DNA of 64,000 nucleotides from Eikenella longinqua (GCF_001648355.1 NZ_LXSL01000025.1:18413-82412); one strand, 5' to 3'; shown: positions 14,600 through 23,215, numbered from the stretch's first letter. The notes: generated by a model not told the origin, from the sequence alone. Made by a program: numbers and translations.

Positions 14600-16510
14600 T
14601 CACCCCGCGCCGCCCTGTTTCGCCTCCAACGCTTCCCACCGTTCCAATTTCTCCAACAGCAGCATTTCAATCTCTTCCGCCCGCGCTTGCAGGCTGCCTG
14701 CCTTTTCATAATCCTTAAAGATTTCCGGGTCGGAAAGCTGCGCGTTCAAATCCGCCTGTTCGGCTTCCAGCGCGGCGATTTCGTCGGGCAGGGCGGCGAG
14801 TTCGCGCTGTTCTTTGTACGACAGTTTCACGCTGCGGTTGGCTTTGGTTTTTTCTTTTTCAGGCAGCCTTTCGGGCTTGGCGGCGGGGGCGGAGGCAGCC
14901 TGCACTTTCTCTTCGCGCGCCTTCGCGTCGATGTAGTCCTGATAGCCGCCGATGTATTCTTTCAGGCTGCCGTTTCCTTCAAATACAATGGATTGCGTAA
15001 TCACATTGTCCAAAAACATACGGTCGTGGCTGACGAGGAACACCGTGCCGGCGTAATCGCGCAGCAGTTCTTCCAACAGCTCCTGCGTGTCGATGTCCAA
15101 ATCGTTGGTCGGCTCGTCCAGCACCAGAATGTTGGCGGGGCGGGTGAACAGTTTGGCCAGCAGCAGACGGTTGCGCTCGCCGCCGGAGAGCGACGACACA
15201 GGGCTTTGCGCGCGGGCGGGGTGGAACAAAAAGTCTTCCAAATAGCCCATCACATGCCGCTTTTTGCCGCCGATTTCCACATAATCGTTGCCCTGTCCGA
15301 GCGTGTAGAACACCGTGTCGTTTTCGTTCAGCGCGCTGCGGAACTGGTCGAAATACGCCACTTCCTGCTTGCTGCCGAGGCGGATTTTGCCGCCGGTAGG
15401 CGCGAGTTCGCCCAAAATCAGCTTTAAAAACGTGGTTTTGCCGATGCCGTTCGCGCCGATGAGTCCAATCTTGTCGCCGCGCTGAATCACGGCGGAAAAA
15501 TCGTTCATAATCATCTTGTTGCCATACGCAAACGAAGCGTGTTCCAGTTCGGCGACGATTTTGCCGCTTTTCTCGCCCGAATCCAGCTTAAACGATACCT
15601 GCCCCTGCCGTTCGCGCCGCGCCGCACGCTGTTTCCGCAATTCTTCCAAACGCTTAACCCGCCCTTCGTTGCGTGTGCGCCGCGCCTCGATGCCCTTGCG
15701 AATCCACGCCTCTTCCTGCGCGTGGAATTTGTCGAACAGGCGGTTGTGCTCGGCTTCCACGGCCAGTTCCTGCGCCTTTTTCTCGCTGTATTTGGCGAAA
15801 CTGCCGTCATACGAACGCAGCACGCCCCTGTCCAATTCCACAATGCGGGTGGCGATATTGTCCAAAAAACGGCGGTCGTGGGTGATGACGATGAGGCTAC
15901 CTGAAAAGTTTTTCAGCAGGTTTTCCAGCCACAAAATCGCGTCAATATCCAAATGGTTGGTCGGCTCGTCCAGCAGCAGGATGTCGGGCTTCTGCACCCA
16001 CGCCTGCGCCAGCGCGACGCGTTTTTTCTGCCCGCCGGACAAATTGTCGATTTTCTCGTTTTCAGGCAGCCCCAGCTCGCTCACGGTTTGGCTGATGAGC
16101 GCGTCGAACTGCCAGCCGTCTTGTGCTTCGATTTGGTTTTGCAGCTCATTCAACTCTTTGATTAAATTATCGTCCTGCCCGTTTTCCAGCGCGCGGCCGA
16201 TTTCGTGGTAACGCCGCAGCACGTCGCGCAGGCTGCCCAGCCCTTCGGACACAATATCGAACACACTGGCCGCGCCGTCAAAAAAGCTCTCCTGCGGCAC
16301 ATACACGGTTTTCAGCCCGTTTTGCAGGATGAGCTGGCCGTCATCAGGCTTCTGCACGCCCGCCAAAATTTTCAGCAGGCTGGATTTGCCCGCGCCGTTG
16401 CGCCCGATGAGCCCGACTTTTTCGCCGGCTGCAAGTTGGAAGGAGGCTTTGTCGAGCAGCGGCACATGGCCGACGGCGAAGGAAAGGTTTTCGGCTTGGA
16501 GGATGGTCAT
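14600..16510 (-). CDS. uup: ABC-F family ATPase Uup
   Basis: 636-residue soluble protein with two ABC domains: Walker A GRNGAGKSS (about residues 36-44) with LSGGQKKRVALAQAW and ILLLDEPTNHLD, and GANGIGKTT with LSGGERNRLLLAKLF and ILVLDEPTNDLD. The arginine-rich inter-domain linker and the C-terminal coiled-coil tail (residues about 560-630) fit Uup, which acts on ribosomes and branched DNA. Two DUS dialects lie inside the gene: an eikDUS at about 15895, read as NFSGSLIV, and a simDUS at 14858-14869 in the tail. This is part of a segment with foreign DUS. Confidence 0.92.
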   Translation of the reverse strand: MTILQAENLSFAVGHVPLLDKASFQLAAGEKVGLIGRNGAGKSSLLKILAGVQKPDDGQLILQNGLKTVYVPQESFFDGAASVFDIVSEGLGSLRDVLRRYHEIGRALENGQDDNLIKELNELQNQIEAQDGWQFDALISQTVSELGLPENEKIDNLSGGQKKRVALAQAWVQKPDILLLDEPTNHLDIDAILWLENLLKNFSGSLIVITHDRRFLDNIATRIVELDRGVLRSYDGSFAKYSEKKAQELAVEAEHNRLFDKFHAQEEAWIRKGIEARRTRNEGRVKRLEELRKQRAARRERQGQVSFKLDSGEKSGKIVAELEHASFAYGNKMIMNDFSAVIQRGDKIGLIGANGIGKTTFLKLILGELAPTGGKIRLGSKQEVAYFDQFRSALNENDTVFYTLGQGNDYVEIGGKKRHVMGYLEDFLFHPARAQSPVSSLSGGERNRLLLAKLFTRPANILVLDEPTNDLDIDTQELLEELLRDYAGTVFLVSHDRMFLDNVITQSIVFEGNGSLKEYIGGYQDYIDAKAREEKVQAASAPAAKPERLPEKEKTKANRSVKLSYKEQRELAALPDEIAALEAEQADLNAQLSDPEIFKDYEKAGSLQARAEEIEMLLLEKLERWEALEAKQGGAG

Positions 16511-16552
16511 GGGATTCCTTGTGTTTGGTGGTTTCAGGCTACCTGAAAATAT

Positions 16553-17097
16553 CTATGCCCATTCGGGGAAATGCCGTTGCAGCTGCTCGGGCGTTAGGCA
16601 GGGCGCGGTCAGGCTTTCGTCTTCATCGCAGACGACGGCAATAAAATCGGGCGGCACGATGTTTTGCCGCAGCAAATCATGCGTGGCGCGGCGGCAGGCG
16701 CGGGGGAAGCATCGGCAGAAGCGGCCGTATAAACCGTCCCAATCGGCTTCTTGGCGCACGCAGCCTGCACGCTTTGCGCTGCCGCATGGCCCGCCGCGCC
16801 GCCGTCAAACATGTATTCCGCCAAATCCGCGCCCGACCAGCGCAGCGACTGCTCCAATTCGGCACGGCTTTCGGCATAGCCGTATTCCTGCCGATATTGC
16901 TCCGCCACGCGCGCGAGCAGCTCTTCCGTGCCGACCGACAGCGAGGGGAAATAGAGGTTGGCGTTGTCGCAATAGAAATTGTGGAAAATGGCGGCGTACA
17001 CGGTTTCGCGCGGGTGCTGCCTGCGGATGCTGTGCACGGTATCCATGATGATTTGATAAGCGGTGTTTTCGATATGCTGCCAATCGGGTTGCGGCAT
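16553..17097 (-). pseudogene. DUF4303-like gene broken by a frameshift
   Basis: The first frame starts at ATG 17095-17097 (AAAGGA upstream), reads MPQPDWQHIENTAYQIIMDT and continues through ESRAELEQSLRWSGADLAEY to about 16770. The family-like continuation RQEADWDGLYGRFCRCFPRA, then FIAVVCDEDE and the end LTPEQLQRHFPEWA, is in another frame (stop at 16553). Joined, they give about 178 residues, matching DUF4303 proteins, which I recall ending in similar DWDxFY..RFCR and AVVCDEDE motifs. The shift lies roughly between 16760 and 16800, a G+C-rich stretch. It may be a true mutation or a sequencing error. Function of the family is unknown. Confidence 0.7.
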
Positions 17098-17108
17098 GGG
17101 GTGTCCTT

Positions 17109-18179
17109 TCAGGCTACCTGAAAAGCGGCAACCCGCTTCCGCGGCCACGATTCCGTGGCCCAAACGCGTTCCAATTCTTCGGCGAAACCGTGTTGCGCGG
17201 CGTGAGCACGCAGTTGTTGTAGCCAGGTTTGCGGGGCGGTGTCGGCGGCGGCGCGGGTGAAGTATGCCAGGTCTGGCCGCGTGTCGAAGACGTGGACGAT
17301 GTGCTGGCTGACGGCGTTTAGGGCTTTCGGGTTGCCGCCGGTTTGGCGGGCGGTTTTTTCGTATTGCGACAGGGTGGCGGCCTGTATGCTTTCGCGTTCG
17401 GCGGCGGTTTCGCGACTGGGGCGGGCGGTGGCGGCCTGAATCACAATCAGCGGCGGCAGTTGCCCTTCGGCGAGGGCGGCGGCAAGGCGCAGGTGTCCGT
17501 CTAAAATCAGCCAGCGGTCGGACAGGGCGGTAATTTCGTATGCCAACACGGGCGGCAGTTGGTGCTGCCGTGCGCGTTTGCGCCAGTATTTTAACCTGCC
17601 ATCTTCGGCATGGTGGGTTTTCAGGGCGATGAAGCGTTCGGATTCGGAGAAAAAATCGTTGTCCAACGCGTCGAAGCGGCTACCTGAAAACAGCCATTGG
17701 CGGTAGTTCTCGCTGGTTTCAGGCTGCCCTAGGGCGGTGTCGTGCCAGCATTCGCCCCATTGCGGCGGCAGGGTTTGGGCGGGGCGGTGGCGGAAGTGCC
17801 ATTCGCCGATGCCGAGCAGCCCTGCATTGTGCTCGGCGAGTTGTGCGATGAAATATTTGCCCCACAACAGGCCTTGTTCTGCGGCACTTTGGCGGGCGAT
17901 GTGTTCGTTGATGCGGCTGCATATGTGCCCTATGGGCTGGTATGCCTGCCAGCTTTCGGCGTAGCTGCGGACGAGGTAAACGTCGTATAAATCGTGGCTG
18001 TGGAACGACCAGAATACGGGCTCGCCGCGGCAGGTGAGGCTGAGGCTGATGCCGTCGGGGCTGTGGAGTTTCAGGCTGCCTTGCGGCTGCGCGGTGATGC
18101 TCAGGGCAAGGCCGTCGGGGTGGGGCTCGGAGCGGCCGCTGTATTGCGCCAATGCGGTGTCGAGCGATTGGTAGTGCAT
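17109..18179 (-). CDS. Hypothetical protein with C-terminal FQVA encoded by a DUS
   Basis: 356-residue soluble protein that I do not recognise. No signal peptide or membrane segment is evident. The segment LSDRWLILDGHLRLAAALAEG vaguely resembles the substrate motif of ParB/Srx-like domains, but this is weak. The stop codon TGA and the last four residues FQVA are read from an eikDUS (TTTCAGGTAGCC+TGA) at 17109-17123, so the uptake sequence forms the end of the gene. It also holds a kingDUS (18070-18081). It ends 11 bp before the start of the DUF4303-like gene, so the two may be one transcript. Confidence 0.65.
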   Translation of the reverse strand: MHYQSLDTALAQYSGRSEPHPDGLALSITAQPQGSLKLHSPDGISLSLTCRGEPVFWSFHSHDLYDVYLVRSYAESWQAYQPIGHICSRINEHIARQSAAEQGLLWGKYFIAQLAEHNAGLLGIGEWHFRHRPAQTLPPQWGECWHDTALGQPETSENYRQWLFSGSRFDALDNDFFSESERFIALKTHHAEDGRLKYWRKRARQHQLPPVLAYEITALSDRWLILDGHLRLAAALAEGQLPPLIVIQAATARPSRETAAERESIQAATLSQYEKTARQTGGNPKALNAVSQHIVHVFDTRPDLAYFTRAAADTAPQTWLQQLRAHAAQHGFAEELERVWATESWPRKRVAAFQVA

Positions 18180-18207
18180 GAGGTTCCTTTTGCAACTGCG
18201 GTTGTTT

Positions 18208-18242
18208 TTTCAGGTAGCCTTCAACTGAAAGGCTACCTGAAA
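18208..18242. terminator. Inverted eikDUS pair upstream of the 17109-18179 gene
   Basis: TTTCAGGTAGCCTT and AAGGCTACCTGAAA with a 7-bp loop. It follows the Thg1-like gene (minus strand, stop at 18276) and can end its transcript; a further eikDUS overlaps that stop codon. Confidence 0.6.
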
Positions 18243-18275
18243 GTCAGGTTTTAATGCAGACCAAGCTGCAACTTT

Positions 18276-19034
18276 TCAGGCTACCTGAAAATTATCCAAG
18301 AATGCCACGTATTCCTCACGCAGGGGCAAATCGAAATTGCGCGTAATGATGCGGCGGGTGGTTTCTGTGGTTTCACCTGTTTGCGGGTTAAAACCCTGTT
18401 TGGCAACGGTTTGCCAATATATGCCGAAGCCGCGCTTCTGCCAGGCGGGCAGGTCGTTGAAGTTGATGCTGTGCTCAAACAAAAAATCGTGTTTCTGCTG
18501 GCGCGAGAGATGGGCGAGCTTTTCGGCAGCGGCATTGGGCGATATGCCGTGTTTGCGTTGCAGCCAGTAGCAATGGGCATTGAGGGCGTTGCGGTGCGCG
18601 TCTTCTTGGCGCCAGGCGAAGTAGTCCCGCACCAATCCCCAATTTGGCAACACGCAAACGCGTGCATCGAAGGTGGCACGGGAGCCTTGTGCGAGAGAAA
18701 AGTGCGCGCTGGCTTCGGCGGCGAGCGTGGTGATGATTTTGCGGACTTTACGCTTGAAAGTGTACTCGTCGTGTTGAAACAGCAGGGAGATTTCGTCGCT
18801 TTGAGAAAAGCCATACGCGATGTTGAATCCGCAATCGAGCAGGGCGGCAGTCGTGTCGGCCATACGGTCACGGAAGCGGATATCGAACAGGGCTTCAAAC
18901 TGCCAGATTTCTTTGGTGAGGCGAGTGAAACCGCGCCCGTCGAGGCGGACAACGATGTGGTTTTGTTCGGGAATGCAGAAATCGTAGGCGGTTTCGTATT
19001 GGCGCATTCGGGCGTCTAAGTCGTCAAATCTCAT
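18276..19034 (-). CDS. Thg1-like 3'-5' polymerase (tRNA-His guanylyltransferase family)
   Basis: 252-residue member of the Thg1 family, which adds nucleotides to RNA 5' ends in the 3'-5' direction. The palm-domain metal ligands are Asp32 in VVRLDGRGFTRLTKE and Asp80-Glu81 in YGFSQSDEISLLF; KRKVRKIITTLAAEASAHFS and NFNDLPAWQKRGFGIYW follow. Bacteria encode G-1 of tRNA-His, so bacterial Thg1-like proteins are thought to repair truncated tRNA 5' ends. Start chosen at ATG 19032-19034: it overlaps the kinase gene by 11 bp (ATGAGATTTGA), showing translational coupling. The C-terminal DNFQVA and stop are read from an eikDUS. Confidence 0.88.
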   Translation of the reverse strand: MRFDDLDARMRQYETAYDFCIPEQNHIVVRLDGRGFTRLTKEIWQFEALFDIRFRDRMADTTAALLDCGFNIAYGFSQSDEISLLFQHDEYTFKRKVRKIITTLAAEASAHFSLAQGSRATFDARVCVLPNWGLVRDYFAWRQEDAHRNALNAHCYWLQRKHGISPNAAAEKLAHLSRQQKHDFLFEHSINFNDLPAWQKRGFGIYWQTVAKQGFNPQTGETTETTRRIITRNFDLPLREEYVAFLDNFQVA

Positions 19035-19482
19035 GGTTTTCCTTTGGGATAAGTTGGCAGTTGAAGCCGCCGTTCGGGTTGATTTGAACCCGATAAATTT
19101 CGGCAAACCCTTCCTCGTATTGCGGCGATTGCAGTTTTTTGAAGGTGGCGCGTACGCCGACCTCGGGAATATTGGCTTTGCCTGTACGCTGTGCATTACG
19201 TGCGAGGGCAGCATTCAAATCGCTGTCGAAATAGTAGGCAACAATTTGAAAACGGGCGGCTTGGGCGGGAACAATATAGCGGGCTCTGTCTTCAACGGTG
19301 GGATTGGTATTATCAATAACAAGCTTTTGCTTGGCCTGCAAACAGGCATTGAACAGGATTTGCTCGCGATGCCGGGTTTGGAGCATGTCGAGATTCAAGC
19401 GGATATGGCTATCGGCAAAGTGTTGTTTGTAGAAAGTGGATTTGCCGGAGGCTTGTGCACCGATAAATAAGATGAGCTGCAT
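19024..19482 (-). CDS. P-loop kinase, polynucleotide-kinase-like (AAA_33)
   Basis: 152-residue single-domain P-loop protein. Walker A GAQASGKST at residues 8-16, the segment IRLNLDMLQTRHREQILFNA, the substrate/Walker B-like VIDNTNPTVEDRARYIVPAQA and the lid LARNAQRTGKANIPEVGVRATFKKLQSP fit the 'predicted kinase' group related to the kinase domain of T4 polynucleotide kinase. Its end overlaps the Thg1-like gene by 11 bp, so the two proteins are almost surely made together. A 5'-kinase plus a 3'-5' polymerase would make sense in RNA 5'-end repair; this is an inference from fold and context. Confidence 0.8.
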   Translation of the reverse strand: MQLILFIGAQASGKSTFYKQHFADSHIRLNLDMLQTRHREQILFNACLQAKQKLVIDNTNPTVEDRARYIVPAQAARFQIVAYYFDSDLNAALARNAQRTGKANIPEVGVRATFKKLQSPQYEEGFAEIYRVQINPNGGFNCQLIPKENHEI

Positions 19483-19531
19483 ATTTTAATGTTTCGTATG
19501 TTGTGGCTTGGCCGAATCTGCTTTTTATTTT

Positions 19532-20569
19532 TCAGGTAGCCTTCCGGCCTGATTTGCGGATTTTCAATTTATGCGGTTTGGCCGCTTTGGGCATCGGCGG
19601 CGGTGGAGGATAAAACAGGTGGTATGCGCCGCGCACGCACAAGAATAACAATGCTGCCGCCAGCAGCAGCCCCAGCGTGAGCGCCACGGGGTTGGGCCTG
19701 ATGCGCCACCATACTACGGCGGCACTGATCCACAAGGCGGAAAACGGCAGATACCAGCAGACCAACACCAGCAGCTTCCACCATAGCGGGGTTTCATCGG
19801 GCACGGTTTCGCCGTTGTCCAACGCTTCCTGCCAATCGTCGAAGCGGCGGTGGAACCACATCAGCGGCAGGGCAAACAGCGGCACGGCGATGAGCGAGTC
19901 CAGCAGGGCGGCTTTGCGGCCGCGGGCAAAACCGGCGGACTGGTCGGCATAGCGGTAGATTTTCACGCCGTCCACTTCCATTTCATACAGGCGCGAGCCG
20001 CTGTATTTCACGCTGGCTTCTTTGCCTGCGTGGGCGTAGGCTCGGTCGCAGCCGTCTCTCAAATCGGCTGCGCAGCTCAGATGCAGCGTTTCGCTGCCGT
20101 TGGGGAAGGGGAGGTAATCAAAACTGCTGGTGTGGCGACAGGGGTCGTAGAAGCTTATGCGGTCGAGCAGGCTTTGCTCTTTGCCTGCCTGCGCGGCGCG
20201 GCATTCGCGCGATTCGTTGTAGGGCTCGGCGGGCACGATGCCGCGTGCTTCGCGCAATTCGTCGTATGAAGCCGCCGTGCCGCCATAAAAGGCAACGGCC
20301 ATGCCCATCACCGCAATTATCAGATACATAATCTCCCATGCAAACACGCCGTTTTTGGCACAATCCCCTCCGCGTGAAAAGCGTTTTTCGCCGCGTGCCA
20401 GCGCGCGGATGCGCAGATACAGAATCAGCGCGAGCATCAGCAAGATGCTCCAGATTCCGACGTTCACCGGCAAAAACCAACCGATACCGAATGCGGCCAC
20501 GATATAGAGAAACATCAGGCGGTAGAGCGCATGCGGGGTTTTGGGGATGGGAATAGGCAGGGCAATCAC
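19532..20569 (-). CDS. Hypothetical multi-pass membrane protein
   Basis: 345-residue protein with an N-terminal cluster of membrane helices (LYRLMFLYIVAAFGIGWFLPV, WSILLMLALILYLRIRALA, MYLIIAVMGMAVAFYGG), a central periplasmic-type domain of about 120 residues with paired cysteines (ESRECRAAQ, YDPCRHTSS, LHLSCAADLRDGCDR), then three further helices and a basic Pro-rich tail. I chose GTG at 20567-20569, preceded at good distance by GGAAGG. The conserved cysteines suggest disulphides. No family recognised. Confidence 0.65.
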   Translation of the reverse strand: MIALPIPIPKTPHALYRLMFLYIVAAFGIGWFLPVNVGIWSILLMLALILYLRIRALARGEKRFSRGGDCAKNGVFAWEIMYLIIAVMGMAVAFYGGTAASYDELREARGIVPAEPYNESRECRAAQAGKEQSLLDRISFYDPCRHTSSFDYLPFPNGSETLHLSCAADLRDGCDRAYAHAGKEASVKYSGSRLYEMEVDGVKIYRYADQSAGFARGRKAALLDSLIAVPLFALPLMWFHRRFDDWQEALDNGETVPDETPLWWKLLVLVCWYLPFSALWISAAVVWWRIRPNPVALTLGLLLAAALLFLCVRGAYHLFYPPPPPMPKAAKPHKLKIRKSGRKAT

Positions 20570-20593
20570 GATAAACCTTCCAATGGCGGACAC

Positions 20594-20640
20594 AGGCTAC
20601 CTGAAAACGCAGCGCAGCGAAGTTTCTGCGAAGCTAAAAA
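20594..20640 (+). repeat. DUS-linked repeat, short form
   Basis: AGGCTACCTGAAAACGCAGC followed by GCAGCGAAGTTTCTGCGAAGCTAAAA. This is the short form of the family, lacking the middle CTTGGCGCAGCCAAG part. It lies upstream of lemA. Confidence 0.7.
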
Positions 20641-20732
20641 CACTCCGGCACCATTCAAACCCTTCAAGCCGCTGTCCGCACACCATTTTGTGGTAAGATG
20701 GGCTGGCAATTTTAACACTTTAGGAGACCGTT

Positions 20733-21314
20733 ATGCTGTGGATAATCATCCTATTGCCTGCCGCGCTCATTGTGGTGGGCGTGATGGTGTACAACCGGCT
20801 GGTGATCGCGCAAAACCAATACCGCAACGCCTTCTCCCAAATCGGCGTGCAGCTGCAACGGCGGCACGACTTGATTCCCAACTTGGTGGAAACCACCAAA
20901 GGCTACCTGAAACACGAAAGCGACACCTTCACCCAAGTAACCCAAGCGCGCAGCCAGGCCGCCGGCGCACTGGGTAGCGCCCGCCCCGAAAACGCCGAAG
21001 CCGTGCGCCAGCTTTCCGCCGCCGAAGCCCAGCTCACCCAAGCCATCCGCAGCCTGATGGTGCAGATAGAGGCCTATCCCGAATTGCAGGCCTCCGCCAA
21101 TATGCAGCAGCTGGCCGAAGAGATCACCAGCACCGAAAACCGCATCGCCTTCTCCCGCCAGGCCTACAACGACGCCGCTATGCACTACAACACCCTGCGC
21201 CAACTCTTCCCGCACGGCCTGATTGCCGCCAACTTCGGCCACCGCCAGCCCGCACAGCTGCTGGAATTCCCCGACCGCGCCAAACACCAAGCGCCGCCCG
21301 CCGTGCGCTTCTGA
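20733..21314 (+). CDS. lemA: LemA family protein
   Basis: 193-residue membrane-anchored coiled-coil protein. One N-terminal helix (MLWIIILLPAALIVVGVMVY) is followed by the LemA signature QYRNAFSQIGVQLQRRHDLIPNLVETTKGYLKHES, a long helical body and the end FPHGLIAANFGHRQPAQLLEFPDRA. Function of the family is unsettled. The conserved KGY.KHE motif is encoded here by an eikDUS (GGCTACCTGAAA = GYLK), showing how the uptake sequence is fitted to coding needs. A clear SD (TTAGGAG) precedes the ATG. Confidence 0.93.
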   Translation: MLWIIILLPAALIVVGVMVYNRLVIAQNQYRNAFSQIGVQLQRRHDLIPNLVETTKGYLKHESDTFTQVTQARSQAAGALGSARPENAEAVRQLSAAEAQLTQAIRSLMVQIEAYPELQASANMQQLAEEITSTENRIAFSRQAYNDAAMHYNTLRQLFPHGLIAANFGHRQPAQLLEFPDRAKHQAPPAVRF

Positions 21315-21333
21315 TGCGGCCAGGCAAAGCAAA

Positions 21334-21360
21334 AGGCTACCTGAAAATTTCAGGTAGCCT
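21334..21360. terminator. Inverted eikDUS pair after lemA
   Basis: AGGCTACCTGAAA directly followed by TTTCAGGTAGCCT, a perfect palindrome 19 bp after the lemA stop codon. Confidence 0.7.
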
Positions 21361-21438
21361 CATTTATGGCCGGGCAGGCAATCGGGTGATACTCAAAATC
21401 GCGCAGGCAATCGGCAGCTTCTTCCTCTAAGCCACAAA

Positions 21439-21522
21439 AGGCTACCTGAAAACGAACGCAGTGAATTTCGCCAAAACGCAGCGCAGCGAAGTTTCTGCGA
21501 AGCTAAAATTTTCAGGTAGCCT
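21439..21522. repeat. DUS-linked repeat between two eikDUS
   Basis: AGGCTACCTGAAAACGAACG, an added AGTGAATTTCGCC unit, GCAGCGCAGCGAAG, TTTCTGCGAAGCTAAAA and TTTTCAGGTAGCCT. It is the short form with both flanking uptake sequences, placed at the end of the permease gene. Confidence 0.7.
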
Positions 21523-21536
21523 TTTGCTTTGCCGGC

Positions 21537-22937
21537 CTACTCCTGCCCTTGCAGCTTCTCCTGCTGCCGCTTGCGGTAAAGCAGCTGATAGAGCACCGCG
21601 CACGCCGCAAACCACAGCGGCATACACATCAGCCCCAGCCGCGTATCCTCATCGCGCGAAAACAACACCAGCACAAACGCCAAGAAAGCCAAACACACCC
21701 AAGCCATCGCCACTCCGCCGGGCAGCTTGTAGATGGAGCGCTCGTGCAGCTGCGGGCGCGTTTGGCGATATTTGATATAAGCCAGAAGGATGATCGCCCA
21801 CACAAAAATAAAGCCGATGCTGGAAAGCGTGGTCACCACCGTAAACATATCCATGATGTTCCCCTCCTGATACAGCAGGAACACCCCTACCAGCAGGAAG
21901 GCGCAGGAGTACAGCAGCCCCACCGCCGGCACGCCGTTACGGTTGAGGTGGCCAAACAGGCTCGGCGCCACCTCCGCCTCCGCCAAGCCGTAGAGCATAC
22001 GCCCAGTGGAAAACATCCCGCCGTTGGCCGAAGAGAGCGCCGAAGTGAGCACCACCAAATTCACCAGCCCGGCGGCAATCGGAATGCCGATTAGCGTAAA
22101 CATGTTCACAAACGGGCTCTTGGCCGGATCCACCACATCCCACGGCGTCACCACCATAATCGCGCCCAGCGCCAGCACATAAAACACAATCACGCGCACC
22201 GGAATGCGGTTGATGGCCTTGGGCAGATTGGTTTCCGGGTCTTCCGCCTCCGCCGCCGCCGTGCCCACCAACTCAATGCCCACAAAGGCAAATACCGCAA
22301 TCTGGAAAGCCGAGAAAAAGCCGCCGATGCCGTTGGGAAACCAGCCGCCGTGCCGCCACAAATGCGTGATCGAAGCCTGCTCGCCCGAAGTGGGGTCCAC
22401 AAAGCCGCTTAGCGCCAAAAAGCCGCCCACGCAAATCAGCGCCACAATCGCCACAATCTTAATCAGCGCAAACCAAAACTCCATCTCGCCGAAGAGCTTC
22501 ACCGTGAGCAGATTCATGCCCGCCATAAACACGATGCACAGCAGCCCCGGCAGCCACAGCGGCACATCCGGCCACCAAAACTGCGTGTAGCCCGTGATGG
22601 CGATGATGTCGGCCATGCCGATCACCACCCAGCAAAACCAATAAGTCCAGCCCACAAAAAAGCCGGCCGCCGGGCCCAGCAGATCATGCGTGAAATCGGT
22701 GAACGACTTGTATTCGAGATTAGAAAGCAGCAGTTCGCCCATGGCGCGCATGATGAAAAACAGAAAAGCGCCAATCACGATATAGGCCAACACCACCGAA
22801 GGCCCGGCCAGATGGATGGTTTTGCCCGAGCCCATAAACAGGCCGGTGCCGATGGCGCCGCCGATGGCGATGAGTTGCAGGTGGCGGTTTTTCAAGTTGC
22901 GCTGCAAGCCGTGCTGGTGGTCGTGATTCGTGCTCAT
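21537..22937 (-). CDS. Amino acid permease, CycA type (APC superfamily)
   Basis: 466-residue transporter with 12 hydrophobic segments. The start HGLQRNLKNRHLQLIAIGGAIGTGLFMGSGKTI is the classical AAT-family opening with the GAIGTGLF substrate loop; FAFVGIELVGTAAAEAEDPETNLPKAIN marks helix 6-7. Overall it most resembles CycA (D-serine/D-alanine/glycine/proton symporter), but close relatives (GabP, AnsP, PheP) share these motifs, so the substrate is uncertain. Start ATG 22935-22937 has GAAAGG upstream; longer readings enter non-coding DNA. Confidence 0.87.
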   Translation of the reverse strand: MSTNHDHQHGLQRNLKNRHLQLIAIGGAIGTGLFMGSGKTIHLAGPSVVLAYIVIGAFLFFIMRAMGELLLSNLEYKSFTDFTHDLLGPAAGFFVGWTYWFCWVVIGMADIIAITGYTQFWWPDVPLWLPGLLCIVFMAGMNLLTVKLFGEMEFWFALIKIVAIVALICVGGFLALSGFVDPTSGEQASITHLWRHGGWFPNGIGGFFSAFQIAVFAFVGIELVGTAAAEAEDPETNLPKAINRIPVRVIVFYVLALGAIMVVTPWDVVDPAKSPFVNMFTLIGIPIAAGLVNLVVLTSALSSANGGMFSTGRMLYGLAEAEVAPSLFGHLNRNGVPAVGLLYSCAFLLVGVFLLYQEGNIMDMFTVVTTLSSIGFIFVWAIILLAYIKYRQTRPQLHERSIYKLPGGVAMAWVCLAFLAFVLVLFSRDEDTRLGLMCMPLWFAACAVLYQLLYRKRQQEKLQGQE

Positions 22938-23215
22938 GGATGCCTTTCGTGCTGCGGTTTGGCCGGGCGCTTTCCCGCTCCGGATCTTCAAATCAATCGG
23001 CCGCCGCACCCTGGCGGCAGACCCGGGACGCAATATAACCCAGCAAGAAGCATGCAGGCAACTGATTTTCATGGGAAATACCCAATCAGGCTACCTGAAA
23101 AATCTGCCAGAAGCGTTTTTTGGCAGCGATATTCCCTGTTAAAACGCAACCACGCAAAGAAAAGGCCGACCAGGCAGACTGGTCGGCAGAGATTTCCTAT
23201 GCTGCAAAAATTACA

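Noticed and set aside
17430..17520. ParB/Srx-like nuclease domain in the unknown 356-aa protein
   Set aside because: Only a short DGHLRLAAA-type match; other conserved elements of the domain are missing, so no function is assigned.
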